Shown piece after piece: positions 52,307 through 61,336 of a stretch of 64,000 nt of DNA (within the stretch, counting starts at the first letter, position 1; each line of letters begins with the position of its first letter). The stretch is from Treponema sp. (GTDB lineage: Bacteria; Spirochaetota; Spirochaetia; Treponematales; Treponemataceae). The stretch spans positions 1-64,000 of the forward strand of contig JAKSLY010000011.1 of assembly GCA_024400955.1 (NCBI GenBank). The letters are read 5' to 3'. The position numbers were made by a program, and so were the translations under genes. The notes beneath the pieces were generated by a model. It saw only the letters and a list, made by a program, of their open reading frames with translations, made no database searches and was not told where the DNA came from.

Positions 52307-53464
52307 CTACATTCGCGTCCCGCACTTGGTGCAGAATTTCTTTCCCGCTTCAACCATTGCCCCACAGCTGGAACACTGTTTTTCATCAGCCTTGCTTCCC
52401 GAAGTTGCCAGGTTTCCAAAGTTCCCTAAGCCACCAAACATGGACGTCATCTTTGACGACCCAGCAGAACCTGCAGAATTCAAAAATTCCGTCATCTTTC
52501 CTGCCAGATCATTCATTTTTCCACCGGCTTCTGTCATGGTCTGAGCAAACTGTGCATGCTTCTGCAATGATTCCAGAAAATCCTTATCGTCTGCAAAAAG
52601 AATGTTTGCCTGCCCGATGAGGCTCATGATCTTCCTGCTCCAGATGGACTTCCAATTCAAGGCTCCAACCTTCAAGGTTCTTACGGCATCCCTTTGAGCT
52701 TCCATAAAAAGAATGGTATCGTTGAATGCGCGTTTTGTTCTTGGAGGCATAAAGTCGTTAATGTACTGCTCTTTTTCTGAATTCACATGAGCAATTTCAG
52801 AACTTGCATTCATGGCATTTCCCATGGCCTTAAGGAAGGATTTTCCAATTCCCTTCAATGAACTTGTATCATAACTAACGGCCCCTGCAACACTCAAACC
52901 ATTAAACCTGGCATCGTATTCATTGATCCTGTCAATGAATTCCTGAACCTCGCTGGAAACAATTTTGCTTACCTTCTGGCTTGGGGAACAAAGATAGCAC
53001 TGACTCATGTCAATGTCATAGCAGTCCTTGCAGACTGTCTTGCCACATTTGGTGCACCTATAGCTTTCCGTCAGCAGAACACTCCGTCCGCAGGAATCGC
53101 AGATTACAACTTTTTTTGTATCATCCTGATTGATGATGTTTGTCGTGTTATTGGTTGTATTGGTAACGTTGTTTGTTACATTATTTGTAATTGATTCATT
53201 GTGGTGAACCTGAGTATTGTTTGTAACATTTGAAATCACATCTCCGGCAATAACATTTTTGTCGCCCATGTTGATTCCAGTTGTAGACAAATTTTCACCA
53301 GACTCAACTTCCTGCTTAGCCCCACACTCCTGGCAAAATTTTGACGCAAGGGGAAGCTCTGCACCACATGCAATGCAAGTCTTAACCTGAGGAACGGGGG
53401 TACCGCACTCCTGGCAGAATTTGCTTCCAGCAGGAATTTCTTCACCACAATTTGAACACTTCAT
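52307..53464 (-). CDS. multi-zinc-ribbon protein, operon gene 7
   Basis: The 385-residue protein has two N-terminal ribbons (CSNCGEEIPAGSKFCQECG, CIACGAELPLASKFCQECG), the motif MGDKNVIAGDV, and an Asn/Thr-rich repeat stretch (about 85-115). A treble-clef or RING-like site with four Cys pairs (CDSCG, CTKCG, CKDC, CYLC; about 122-160) follows, then a helical middle and a final ribbon (CSSCGAMVEAGKKFCTKCG). Four zinc sites suggest a scaffold for protein or nucleic-acid contacts. It is the last gene of a seven-gene operon, 21 nt after the OmpA-like gene. Function is unknown. Confidence 0.75.
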   Translation of the reverse strand: MKCSNCGEEIPAGSKFCQECGTPVPQVKTCIACGAELPLASKFCQECGAKQEVESGENLSTTGINMGDKNVIAGDVISNVTNNTQVHHNESITNNVTNNVTNTTNNTTNIINQDDTKKVVICDSCGRSVLLTESYRCTKCGKTVCKDCYDIDMSQCYLCSPSQKVSKIVSSEVQEFIDRINEYDARFNGLSVAGAVSYDTSSLKGIGKSFLKAMGNAMNASSEIAHVNSEKEQYINDFMPPRTKRAFNDTILFMEAQRDAVRTLKVGALNWKSIWSRKIMSLIGQANILFADDKDFLESLQKHAQFAQTMTEAGGKMNDLAGKMTEFLNSAGSAGSSKMTSMFGGLGNFGNLATSGSKADEKQCSSCGAMVEAGKKFCTKCGTRM

Positions 53465-53485
53465 TCTCTTTCATCCACCATTCAA

Positions 53486-54334
53486 TTATTTTGTAAGAAT
53501 CGTAATTTCCACGCGACGGTTTCTTGCACGACCTTCTGCAGTTGAATTATCCGCAATTGGTTCCGAGCATCCTGCGCCGGAAGCCATGAATCTTTTTGCA
53601 TCCATTCCACTATTCACGATTTCTGCAATTACAGTGTTAGCACGAGCCAAGGAAAGAGCCACATCACCGGAAGTATCGCTGCCATCATCTGCAGTATGGC
53701 CAACTACCAGGAAGTTATAGCCTTCAATCTGCTTAAGGGCTTCTGCAACATCTGCAATGCGAATTCTGTCTTCTTCCACAAGCTCATTGCTGTTTGGCTT
53801 AAACTGAATGTTCTGAATGGAAAGCTGAATACCCTTGTCCGTTTCAAGCATTGCAACATTGCTAATCTTTTCAACAAGTTTTCCCATCTTGTCGGAAATG
53901 CCAAAGGCTTCATCCAGGGTATCGCCAAACATCTTGAAGTTCTTTTTTGTTTCTGCAAGATTCTTCTTAAGTTCGGCCATGTTTTCTTTCATCTGAGCCT
54001 GAGATTCTTCCCTCCTTTTCTGCTGCCGGGCATGAGCTTCAACATGCCTTTTCTGGCTGCCTTCATTTATCTTATCCCTGTTTGCATTTGTAATTCCAAG
54101 GCCTGTAAAACAGACTGCAAAAAATACAGCAAATCCAATCAAGGGCTTCATCATAGGATTCTTCTTTTTAGCAGGAGCCGCAGGTCTTTGAGTCTGCTGA
54201 TTTTGAACAGACTGCTCTGGCTGAGCCTGTGAAGCTTCCGGTCTTGCAACACTTTCGCTTCCTAATTTTGTTCCGCATTCTCCACAGAACAATTCACCTT
54301 CTTCAATTTTTGAACCACAATTTGGACAATTCAT
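53486..54334 (-). CDS. zinc-ribbon, transmembrane, OmpA-domain protein, operon gene 6
   Basis: A 282-residue protein of unusual architecture: a cytoplasmic zinc ribbon (CPNCGSKIEEGELFCGECG, 3-21), a Pro/Gln-rich linker, one membrane helix (about 62-82), an alpha-helical coiled segment (about 95-150) and a C-terminal OmpA peptidoglycan-binding domain (FLVVGHTADDGSDTSGDVAL, then RARNRRVEI). It could link a cytoplasmic zinc-ribbon complex to the cell wall. The ATG at 54334 has SD GAGAGGA; an earlier ATG 21 nt upstream lacks one. It starts 24 nt after the SPFH gene. Confidence 0.8.
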   Translation of the reverse strand: MNCPNCGSKIEEGELFCGECGTKLGSESVARPEASQAQPEQSVQNQQTQRPAAPAKKKNPMMKPLIGFAVFFAVCFTGLGITNANRDKINEGSQKRHVEAHARQQKRREESQAQMKENMAELKKNLAETKKNFKMFGDTLDEAFGISDKMGKLVEKISNVAMLETDKGIQLSIQNIQFKPNSNELVEEDRIRIADVAEALKQIEGYNFLVVGHTADDGSDTSGDVALSLARANTVIAEIVNSGMDAKRFMASGAGCSEPIADNSTAEGRARNRRVEITILTK

Positions 54335-54358
54335 TTGCTTCCTCTCATTTAACAATTT

Positions 54359-56500
54359 TTATAGACTAGCCCCACATTCACCGCAGAAACTTGCACCTTC
54401 TTCAGTAGGATTTCCACAGTCAGGACATACTCCAATATCTTTTTTACCATTACGATTATTATTTCCGCCATTTCCAGAATTACCCTTGCCCGAAGGAGCA
54501 AAGATTTTTCCCGCAGCTCCGTAAGCCGCATTAGCCTGAGTTTTGATAATATCAGTCATTCTATCCTGATGATCATTGGCATCTTTTCTTACAGCTTCAA
54601 TTTCTGCATCTTTTTTACCCGCCGCATTTCCAAACATCTGACCCATAAGAGCCATCAGATTTTCCATATTTGACTGTTGCTGAGCAGCATTTGCGGTCAT
54701 AATGCGTTCAATATCTGCACTATGCTGATTTGCCATATTAATCTGAGCCTGAGCATTCTGACTTCTGAACTTTTCTGCAAAGGCCTGGGCAGCTTCAGGA
54801 GTAATATCAGGATTAGCGGCCATAATCTGTTCGGCAGTCATGTTCTGGAAAAGACGACGCATTTCTTCTTCATGACGCTGCTGATTTGAAGCCATTGTAA
54901 CTTCATGCTGACGGGATGCATTCTCTTCTTCCATTTTACGTGCATGTTCAGCATTTTCCTTTTCCATACGGAGTGCCTGAGCCTGACGCAAAAGTTCCAG
55001 CTGATTCAACTGTTCTTCTTTATCAAGCTGCATTTCTGAACGACGGCGGCTGTCTGCATAATCATCCTGAACTTTCTGACGGTACATCTGGTTTTCAAAA
55101 CGTTTGTTTCCAATCTCCAGTTCCCACTTAAGTTTCTGAGCATCAAGTGCCATATTGTTCTGCAAAGTAAGCATTGCAATAGCCTGACCATCATTCAAAT
55201 CCTTAAGTTTACGTCGCTGTTCAATATCTGATTTTAAGTTGGCAAGTTCTTCTTCTCTAAGAAGTCCGTTCATTTCCAGCTGATGAAGTGCGGCTTCTCC
55301 TTCATCCTTATTGCGGGCTTCCCTAAGTTTTCTCTGCCAGTAAAGCATGTCAGCAAATTTTGCTTTTTCATCTTCTGTAAGCTGATTCTGCTGATCAATT
55401 ATATTCATTGCAGCGGCAAAGTCTGCTTCATTCTGAGCTTCACGCAACAACTGCTGATTTTTTTCATCATTCAGGCGATTCAAGAAATTATTGCGGAGGG
55501 ATAATTCTTCCAGTTCCCGTTCACTTATATAAAGTTCTTCACGCATGCGTCGCAGTTCTTCCAGTTCTGCATTGGTAGCGGTAAGTCTTATAATGCTTTC
55601 AACAGAAATAAATGGATAGATTTCTGCAACTTTTTCTTTTAATGACGCAAGAACTTTTTCCCTAAGCTGACCATTCGAAGAAATGCTTTCTGCATCTACG
55701 CCGTAGAAAGTTTCTTCAAGAATTGTTCTTACAGCAAGTTCAATGGCAGTACCCAATCTCTGGAAGCTGATAAAATCGTTATCGAGAAGTAAGGCTCTGT
55801 AAAATTCAACAATGTTATTGATTTTTGAAAGAGTATGCACTGCAATTTCTGTTCTGATATTTGCAGTAGGAATATCTTTTTCCGTAAAAATCATTGGGAA
55901 CTGAGCATCTCGCAATAACACAACTGTAACTGTGGCAGCTTTTGAAAGAATATCGTAAGATTTGCCTGTAAAAAGTGATGCTATTCTAGCACCAAATCTT
56001 TTGATAGCATTTCCCAAACCTTTTTCATATTCTGCACCTATGTCCGCAAAAGTATATTTTCCATTCTGAAGTTCACCCGCAAGTGTTCCGTCTGCAAAAA
56101 ATATTGCTTTAATTCCATCCTGAATTACAAAGCCTTTAATGTTCTGATAGGTTTCAAATTCTTTTTCGGTAATCTTGCAGGCAAGCTGACCTGGCAAAAT
56201 ATTCCAGTAAACAAAATTTGAACTTACAGTCATTTCTGCTTCTGCTTTATTTTGGGTCGAAGTTGCCGTATTTGAAACAGCACCTGCACCTGAAAAAACA
56301 ACGGAGGCCACGGGCGTTCCACATTTTCCGCAGAATTTCTTGCCAGGAGTCAAAGCAGCCCCACATTTTGGACACACTGCACCTGTACTGTTTGAATCAT
56401 TATTAGCGGTGGTTGAGCCTGTCGAAATCAATGGACTTCCACATTGACCGCAAAACTTCTTTCCATCAGCTACTTCATTTCCACATTTTGGACACTTCAT
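54359..56500 (-). CDS. SPFH/YdjI-like zinc-ribbon protein, operon gene 5
   Basis: The 713-residue protein has two N-terminal ribbons (CPKCGNEVADGKKFCGQCG, CPKCGAALTPGKKFCGKCG) and an SPFH/virion-core-like domain (about 95-310). A long charged coiled coil follows (about 315-600, rich in Glu, Gln, Arg), then a Gln/Asn/Ala region and a final ribbon (CPDCGNPTEEGASFCGECG). Bacillus YdjI, which acts with PspA in membrane-stress response, has a comparable SPFH plus zinc-ribbon design; that link is from family knowledge. No PspA is in this window. SD GAGGAA precedes the ATG. Confidence 0.8.
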   Translation of the reverse strand: MKCPKCGNEVADGKKFCGQCGSPLISTGSTTANNDSNSTGAVCPKCGAALTPGKKFCGKCGTPVASVVFSGAGAVSNTATSTQNKAEAEMTVSSNFVYWNILPGQLACKITEKEFETYQNIKGFVIQDGIKAIFFADGTLAGELQNGKYTFADIGAEYEKGLGNAIKRFGARIASLFTGKSYDILSKAATVTVVLLRDAQFPMIFTEKDIPTANIRTEIAVHTLSKINNIVEFYRALLLDNDFISFQRLGTAIELAVRTILEETFYGVDAESISSNGQLREKVLASLKEKVAEIYPFISVESIIRLTATNAELEELRRMREELYISERELEELSLRNNFLNRLNDEKNQQLLREAQNEADFAAAMNIIDQQNQLTEDEKAKFADMLYWQRKLREARNKDEGEAALHQLEMNGLLREEELANLKSDIEQRRKLKDLNDGQAIAMLTLQNNMALDAQKLKWELEIGNKRFENQMYRQKVQDDYADSRRRSEMQLDKEEQLNQLELLRQAQALRMEKENAEHARKMEEENASRQHEVTMASNQQRHEEEMRRLFQNMTAEQIMAANPDITPEAAQAFAEKFRSQNAQAQINMANQHSADIERIMTANAAQQQSNMENLMALMGQMFGNAAGKKDAEIEAVRKDANDHQDRMTDIIKTQANAAYGAAGKIFAPSGKGNSGNGGNNNRNGKKDIGVCPDCGNPTEEGASFCGECGASL

Positions 56501-56514
56501 ATATTCCTCACTTA

Positions 56515-56770
56515 CTATTTACTTTCTAGCATCTGCCTTATCTGCCCGGAAGGCGTAACAGACAGGGAAACAATTTTTACTCCAATTTCATTCAACAGTA
56601 ACTTCTTTTCCGTCAAAAGCAGTAAATCCATTATTTTCAAAAGGATTGTCCTCTTTTTTATAAAGCAGAATCTGACCACCGTTATCGAGAAAAATGTATG
56701 GTCGCTGACTTTCGCTCTTTGTTCCTTCAGCAAAAAGTTTGTAATGAATGGTTCCTGTTAATTTCTGCAT
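56515..56770 (-). CDS. small operon protein with a probable frameshift, operon gene 4
   Basis: From ATG 56770 (SD AGAGAG) a 60-residue protein MQKLTGTIHYKLFAEGTKSE...FDGKEVTVE ends at TGA 56588-56590. In the next frame, sequence that continues naturally (NEIGVKIVSLSVTPSGQIRQ) runs to a stop at 56515. A beta-rich, OB-like fold is suggested by the alternating pattern. Either the short form is real or a one-base shift near 56592 splits a protein of about 85 residues. It sits between the Sel1 and SPFH genes. Confidence 0.5.
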
Positions 56771-56781
56771 AATCACTCTCT

Positions 56782-58038
56782 TTAAAGTTCAGAAAGTTCT
56801 TTTTCTGCCTTTTCATTTCCATTATCAATTGATTTCTTATACCATTCTTTAGCTTTTTCTATATTCTGTTCCACACCTGTACCATCGCGGTACATTCTGG
56901 CAATATTTATTTGACAATATGAATCATCCTGATTTTCAGAACCTAATTTAAATAATCTGAGTGCTTCGTCATAATCTACGTCAGTTCCCCTTCCAAGAAA
57001 ATATGCACGACCTAACCAATAAGGAACATCATCTGTGTCTTCTCCTGCTTTTAGAAAACAGTCAAAAGCTTTATCAAGATCCTTTTCTACACCATCACCA
57101 TTGTTATAAAGAATTCCAAGTTCACGTAATGCATCGTTATCACCATTATTTGCGGCTTTTTCATACCAAATAAATGCATTTTTAAAATCTTCTTTATCTG
57201 CATAGAAACCGGCTAGTTTGAACTGACAATATGAATCATCGTCTTCAGCACCTTTCTTAAACCATTTAACTCCAGATACTATATTTTTCTCTGTGCCTTT
57301 TCCATTTTGATAACAAAGTCCAAGCCAGGAATATGCATCAGAAATCTCATGTTCTGCGGCATATTTAAAACATTCAAAAGCCTTGTCATAACTTTTTTCA
57401 ATACCGCGTCCAAAGTAATAACATACGCCTAATTTATTTCTTGACGACCCATCTTCTGGTTGAGTCATAAACATTTCTACAGCTTCTTTGTAGTCTTCTT
57501 CTTCGTTACCAAAACTACCTGCATTATCATAAAGAAGAGTTCCTATAGAGTAAGCGTTTTTACAACCTCTTTTATATGCCTCTCTATAGGATTCAAGAGC
57601 CTTACCTAAATCTTCTTCAACTCCATTTCCTGTTTCATAATATAAACCTAATTCATTCAGCGCCTCTGGCAATCCCTGATCAGCAGCTTTCTTGACCCAT
57701 GAAAAGGTTCCTTCTTCATCTCCTGGATGTACAAACTGATAAAGATCTCCGATTTTAAATTGAACCATTGCATCATGTGTTTTTTCTTCCAAAGCCATTA
57801 ACTCATCAATGGTCATGGAATCAAGCTTGTCATAATCAATTGCAGATTTTTCTTCAACAGCCGCTGAAGACGCAACCGCACCACCAACTTTTGTACCGCA
57901 CTCTGGGCAGAATTTTGCATCAGGCTCAAGCTTAGTACCACAGCTGATACAGAATTTATTTTTTGGAACTGGAGTTCCACATTCAGGGCAGAATTTAATT
58001 CCTTCTGCAAGTTCTTTTCCACAATTTGTACAATTCAT
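56782..58038 (-). CDS. zinc-ribbon Sel1-repeat protein, operon gene 3
   Basis: A 418-residue protein with two N-terminal zinc ribbons (CTNCGKELAEGIKFCPECG, CISCGTKLEPDAKFCPECG) and about eight or nine Sel1/TPR-like repeats of roughly 36 residues (LGVCYYFGRGIEKSYDKAFE, LGLCYQNGKGTEKN and so on) filling residues 95-415. Sel1 repeats are protein-interaction solenoids. No membrane segment is seen. SD GAGGAAGG is present. In the operon it probably acts as an adaptor. Confidence 0.85.
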   Translation of the reverse strand: MNCTNCGKELAEGIKFCPECGTPVPKNKFCISCGTKLEPDAKFCPECGTKVGGAVASSAAVEEKSAIDYDKLDSMTIDELMALEEKTHDAMVQFKIGDLYQFVHPGDEEGTFSWVKKAADQGLPEALNELGLYYETGNGVEEDLGKALESYREAYKRGCKNAYSIGTLLYDNAGSFGNEEEDYKEAVEMFMTQPEDGSSRNKLGVCYYFGRGIEKSYDKAFECFKYAAEHEISDAYSWLGLCYQNGKGTEKNIVSGVKWFKKGAEDDDSYCQFKLAGFYADKEDFKNAFIWYEKAANNGDNDALRELGILYNNGDGVEKDLDKAFDCFLKAGEDTDDVPYWLGRAYFLGRGTDVDYDEALRLFKLGSENQDDSYCQINIARMYRDGTGVEQNIEKAKEWYKKSIDNGNEKAEKELSEL

Positions 58039-58066
58039 TTTTCCTTCCTCTCAGTATCTTCTAGTA

Positions 58067-58870
58067 TTAGTATAAATCTGCTGATGTAGCTTCTGGATGA
58101 GTAAACAGCTTTTTAATCATCACATATAATCCATCAGCTTTTTCGTCTGTCCAGTAAGATTCGTCTTCATCGCAAAAAGCTTCGCAAATGCTTTCAATAA
58201 TGCTTTCGCCGGAATATTCCTCAAATACGATTGGATCCCAATCATTTGCTGAACAGTCTTCAAAATAACTGATGGCACTTTTTTCAATGTAATAATCGTG
58301 TCCATTGAACATCCCAAAAATGTACCAGTCGTGACCATCGGAATCATTTCCATCATAATCTTCTGTCCCATAACAGCTGTAAATTTGAATGTAGACATTT
58401 AATTTATGAGCTTTTGCTATTTCCTTAAGGGCATTTACAACTTTCCAGGCATTCTCTTTATCGTAAATTGCAGGCTTACCAGTATCATTACCACCGGAAT
58501 ATTCAATTACTCCATTCTCAACGGTAATTGCATCTTTATTTGAAAGGAGGATTCCACCTGCTTTATTTATCAGTTCGTTTTTACAGGTTTCGGCTAAAGT
58601 TGAATCAATTATCTTAAACTTTTCATCGCAGAAAATAACAGATGTTTTTTCAATTTCTGATTCCTGTATAAACAGAGTATTCTCTGGCTGTGGCTGTGTA
58701 TTTGCAGGGGCTGATGCTGCAGGACTAGATGTTACAGGTGCCGCAGTTGGTACAGGTCTAGGAGCCGATACATTTACTGACTGCACAGGAGCTGCTGGCA
58801 TCAAAGAGCCACAAAGGCTACAGAATTTCATTCCTTCAGGATTTTCCTGACCACAATTTGTACATTTCAT
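58067..58870 (-). CDS. zinc-ribbon protein with uncharacterised C-terminal domain, operon gene 2
   Basis: The 267-residue protein has one N-terminal ribbon (CTNCGQENPEGMKFCSLCG), a Pro/Ala/Ser-rich linker (about 25-70) and a C-terminal acidic domain (about 75-267) containing KNELINKAGGILLSNKDA, YSCYGTEDYDGNDSDGHDWY and SYWTDEKADGLYVMIKKL. No family is recognised for that domain. SD AGAGG lies just before the ATG. It begins 28 nt after the GIY-YIG-like gene. Confidence 0.75.
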   Translation of the reverse strand: MKCTNCGQENPEGMKFCSLCGSLMPAAPVQSVNVSAPRPVPTAAPVTSSPAASAPANTQPQPENTLFIQESEIEKTSVIFCDEKFKIIDSTLAETCKNELINKAGGILLSNKDAITVENGVIEYSGGNDTGKPAIYDKENAWKVVNALKEIAKAHKLNVYIQIYSCYGTEDYDGNDSDGHDWYIFGMFNGHDYYIEKSAISYFEDCSANDWDPIVFEEYSGESIIESICEAFCDEDESYWTDEKADGLYVMIKKLFTHPEATSADLY

Positions 58871-58898
58871 ATAAACCTCTTAAATTCCTTGCTTAAAG

Positions 58899-59510
58899 TT
58901 ATTCATCATGATTTCCAGAAAAAATTTTTTCTACTTCCCGTAAATCTTCCACCGGCTCATCAAACATTCCGTCCTTCAGCCACATTCCAATTTTTCCTAT
59001 CATCCCGTCAGGAGAATTTTTCATCACTTCATCAGGTTTTCTGAATTCCCTGGAGAAAAATCCTGCCCAGGAAAGTGTTGCAATTATCTTGTTTTCATAA
59101 TCAAGCCTTCTGTCCTTACCTTCAACACCAATGACTTTTATCTCAAATTTATTTATATACTCCGAAACCTTGGCGTCCAAAGCCTTATTCCATTTAGCCT
59201 GGCTGTCACATGCCATGGCCATTCCAACTCTTTCTCTAAAAATGGATGCATCGTTCTTTCCAAAATGCTTTGATATCCTTCTTTTTAATCCACCGTCAGC
59301 CTTATGGGTACCAACCCTTACTATTTTTTTATGCTTGCCATCATAGAAGAAATATATTCCGTTTTTTATGTCCAGATATTTTTTTGTTCCGTCCAAGGTT
59401 TCAAAACGTCCCTTGTCATTCTTCCCATACGAATCAAGGTTTTCCACTTTTTCAAGAATCCGCCTGGCACATTCTAAAACCTTTTCCTTCTTAAATAATT
59501 CATCAGCCAT
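58899..59510 (-). CDS. GIY-YIG nuclease-like protein, operon gene 1
   Basis: A 203-residue protein with a GIY-YIG-like core: NGIYFFYDGKHKKIVRVGTH (GIY and, in place of YIG, VRVG), then GLKRRISKHFG with the conserved Arg, and an acidic residue in DYENKIIATLSWAG that could be the metal-binding Glu. Such domains cut DNA or, in some defence systems, RNA. The ATG at 59510 with GGGAAGAG as SD is preferred over a TTG 21 nt upstream. It heads the zinc-ribbon operon, which makes a role in that system plausible but unproven. Confidence 0.65.
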   Translation of the reverse strand: MADELFKKEKVLECARRILEKVENLDSYGKNDKGRFETLDGTKKYLDIKNGIYFFYDGKHKKIVRVGTHKADGGLKRRISKHFGKNDASIFRERVGMAMACDSQAKWNKALDAKVSEYINKFEIKVIGVEGKDRRLDYENKIIATLSWAGFFSREFRKPDEVMKNSPDGMIGKIGMWLKDGMFDEPVEDLREVEKIFSGNHDE

Positions 59511-59581
59511 GTTAATATCTCTTCCCTGCAAAAGTCCGAAAGTATCAGATTAATTTTATTAGTTCAATTTCCATCCGTCAC

Positions 59582-59629
59582 GAGTAAAAATCCCGATAAC
59601 ATTCGGGTTTATTTCCCGTTTTTACTCGG
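59582..59629. promoter_or_regulatory. nested inverted repeat between divergent operons
   Basis: CGAGTAAAAA (59582-59591) pairs with TTTTTACTCG (59620-59629), and inside it CCCG (59593-59596) pairs with CGGG (59605-59608). It lies between the start of the zinc-ribbon operon and the two-component operon. It might be an operator for either or an RNA hairpin. Confidence 0.55.
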
Positions 59630-59676
59630 GAATATTTCTCTGTAATTCTTTATACTTTCCTTTATAATTAGAACCG

Positions 59677-60690
59677 ATGAATGTAAAAAAACTTTTCAAG
59701 ATAGAATACATCCTCATATACACGGCATTTTTTGTTTTCGTACTTAACGTAAGCTTCAAGCGGATTGCATCAAATGAATTCAACAGGATAGACCTTGCCC
59801 TGAATTCCCTGTCGTTACAAAACAGGCTTCCAGATGACTTTGACCGGCTCCTGATCCCATTCTCCTATTTTGACCAGGAAATAGAAAACCAGATGAACAA
59901 TGTGCTTGCCCTCATGTCTTCGTCGGACTTTCACGACGACCTTATTGAAGCCACAATCCAGCTGCAGTATTCCCTCCGACAGACGGAACAGACCCTCTTG
60001 TTCGGATACGACAGCCTTCTGTACTGTGCCATTTTTCTTGCCGTGATTGCAGTCCTTGTCATTCTGTACAAAAACTTTTCCTTTAAAATGGAAAACAACA
60101 GGCGTCAGGCAATGAACGATGCCCAGATCAATTTTTCCCGGGACCTTCACGACGGTGTAGCCCAGGACCTTGCTGCAATGAAAATTTACCTTAAAAAAAA
60201 TGATGTAGATAAAACAAACTTTTATGCAAATCACGCATTTAATGAAGTCCGCTATCTGATTGATTCCCTGCGCATGGACTTTAACGGCAACTTTGAAAAG
60301 GTCCTTGAAGAAACTATAAATTCCTTTGAGGCAAACTATGAGATCAGGGCAAAGTTCCTGTGTGCTGCAGACGGACTCAACAAGCTTAGGGAAGAACAGC
60401 AAATTGAGATTTACAGAATCCTTCAGGAAGCCTTAAGCAATATTGCACGCCATGCCAATGCAACGGAAGTCACCATCAAGGTCACGGAAGTCGGCAGCAC
60501 CCTGAACATCATAATCAGCGACAATGGAACCGGCTTTAATCAGGAAGAAATTTCAGGCGAGGAAAATGAAAGACATCATTACGGATTGATCAACATAAAG
60601 GACCGGGTCAGCAAGCTTGGGGGAACTGTTGATTTTGTTACTACGGAGGGAACAACAATTGCAATCACAATTAAAGATATTATTCGTTGA
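59677..60690 (+). CDS. NarL-type sensor histidine kinase
   Basis: The 337-residue kinase has an N-terminal membrane helix (about 10-28), an extracytoplasmic segment (30-108) that carries no recognised sensor domain, a second helix (about 110-130), a HisKA_3 dimerisation/phosphoacceptor helix with RDLHDGVAQDLAAMKIYL (His near residue 156), and a HATPase domain (EALSNIARHANATEVTI, DNGTGF, HYGLINIKDRVSKLGG). It phosphorylates the overlapping response regulator. A TATAAT ends 8 nt before the ATG and no SD is seen, so the message may be leaderless. Confidence 0.92.
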   Translation: MNVKKLFKIEYILIYTAFFVFVLNVSFKRIASNEFNRIDLALNSLSLQNRLPDDFDRLLIPFSYFDQEIENQMNNVLALMSSSDFHDDLIEATIQLQYSLRQTEQTLLFGYDSLLYCAIFLAVIAVLVILYKNFSFKMENNRRQAMNDAQINFSRDLHDGVAQDLAAMKIYLKKNDVDKTNFYANHAFNEVRYLIDSLRMDFNGNFEKVLEETINSFEANYEIRAKFLCAADGLNKLREEQQIEIYRILQEALSNIARHANATEVTIKVTEVGSTLNIIISDNGTGFNQEEISGEENERHHYGLINIKDRVSKLGGTVDFVTTEGTTIAITIKDIIR

Positions 60691-61336
60691 TGACCACGCA
60701 GGACTCAGGGACGGCCTTGCATTCCTGCTCAACCAGAAGCTAAAGGACGTTCAGTTCATAACCGCCTCAACCTATGCAGAAGCCATAGACGCCCTAAGGG
60801 AGAACTCCGACATTCATTCCGTAATCCTTGACTTGAACCTTGACGGAAAAAACGGACTTGAACTTATCTCGGAATTCCGAACAATTCAGCAGGAAATGAA
60901 CATTCTGGTTTATTCAATGTACAACGACCCCATCCACATCGAAAGCGCAATCAAGGAAAACATCCAGGGCTACATTTCCAAGGATGCCGACATTGATGAA
61001 CTTGAAGCAGCCATAACAACCGTATGCAAGGGAAGCACATACTTCAACAAGCAGGCGTCAAAGGTTATGCGTTCCCTTTTATTTGGTGCATCCGGAACCC
61101 CAGAAACTTCCGACGAAGTAACCCAATGCTTCAGGAATTACAAGACACTTACAAAAAAGGAACAGGAAACTTTTCTTCTGCTGGTGCAGAAAAAGGAAAT
61201 CAATGAAATTGCAAAAACTTATGGAACTAGTGAAAAAACGGTTCTCAATTCCCGCTCCATAATCTACCAGAAAATGCAGGTCAAGGACCGTCTTGAACTT
61301 ATTGAAGCCGCAAAGAAACTTGGGGTAATCCTATGA
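60659..61336 (+). CDS. NarL/FixJ-type response regulator
   Basis: The 225-residue regulator has a receiver domain (LKILFVDDHAGLRDGLAFLL, phospho-Asp in VILDLNLDGKNGLEL) and a LuxR-type helix-turn-helix (LTKKEQETFLLLVQKKEINEIAKTYGTSEKTVLNSRSIIYQKMQV). The start is taken as TTG 60659 because GGAGG (60645-60649) is 9 nt upstream and the receiver begins directly after; an upstream ATG is not supported. The gene overlaps the kinase by 32 nt and the next gene by 4 nt, so all three are translationally coupled. Confidence 0.9.
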   Translation: MQSQLKILFVDDHAGLRDGLAFLLNQKLKDVQFITASTYAEAIDALRENSDIHSVILDLNLDGKNGLELISEFRTIQQEMNILVYSMYNDPIHIESAIKENIQGYISKDADIDELEAAITTVCKGSTYFNKQASKVMRSLLFGASGTPETSDEVTQCFRNYKTLTKKEQETFLLLVQKKEINEIAKTYGTSEKTVLNSRSIIYQKMQVKDRLELIEAAKKLGVIL

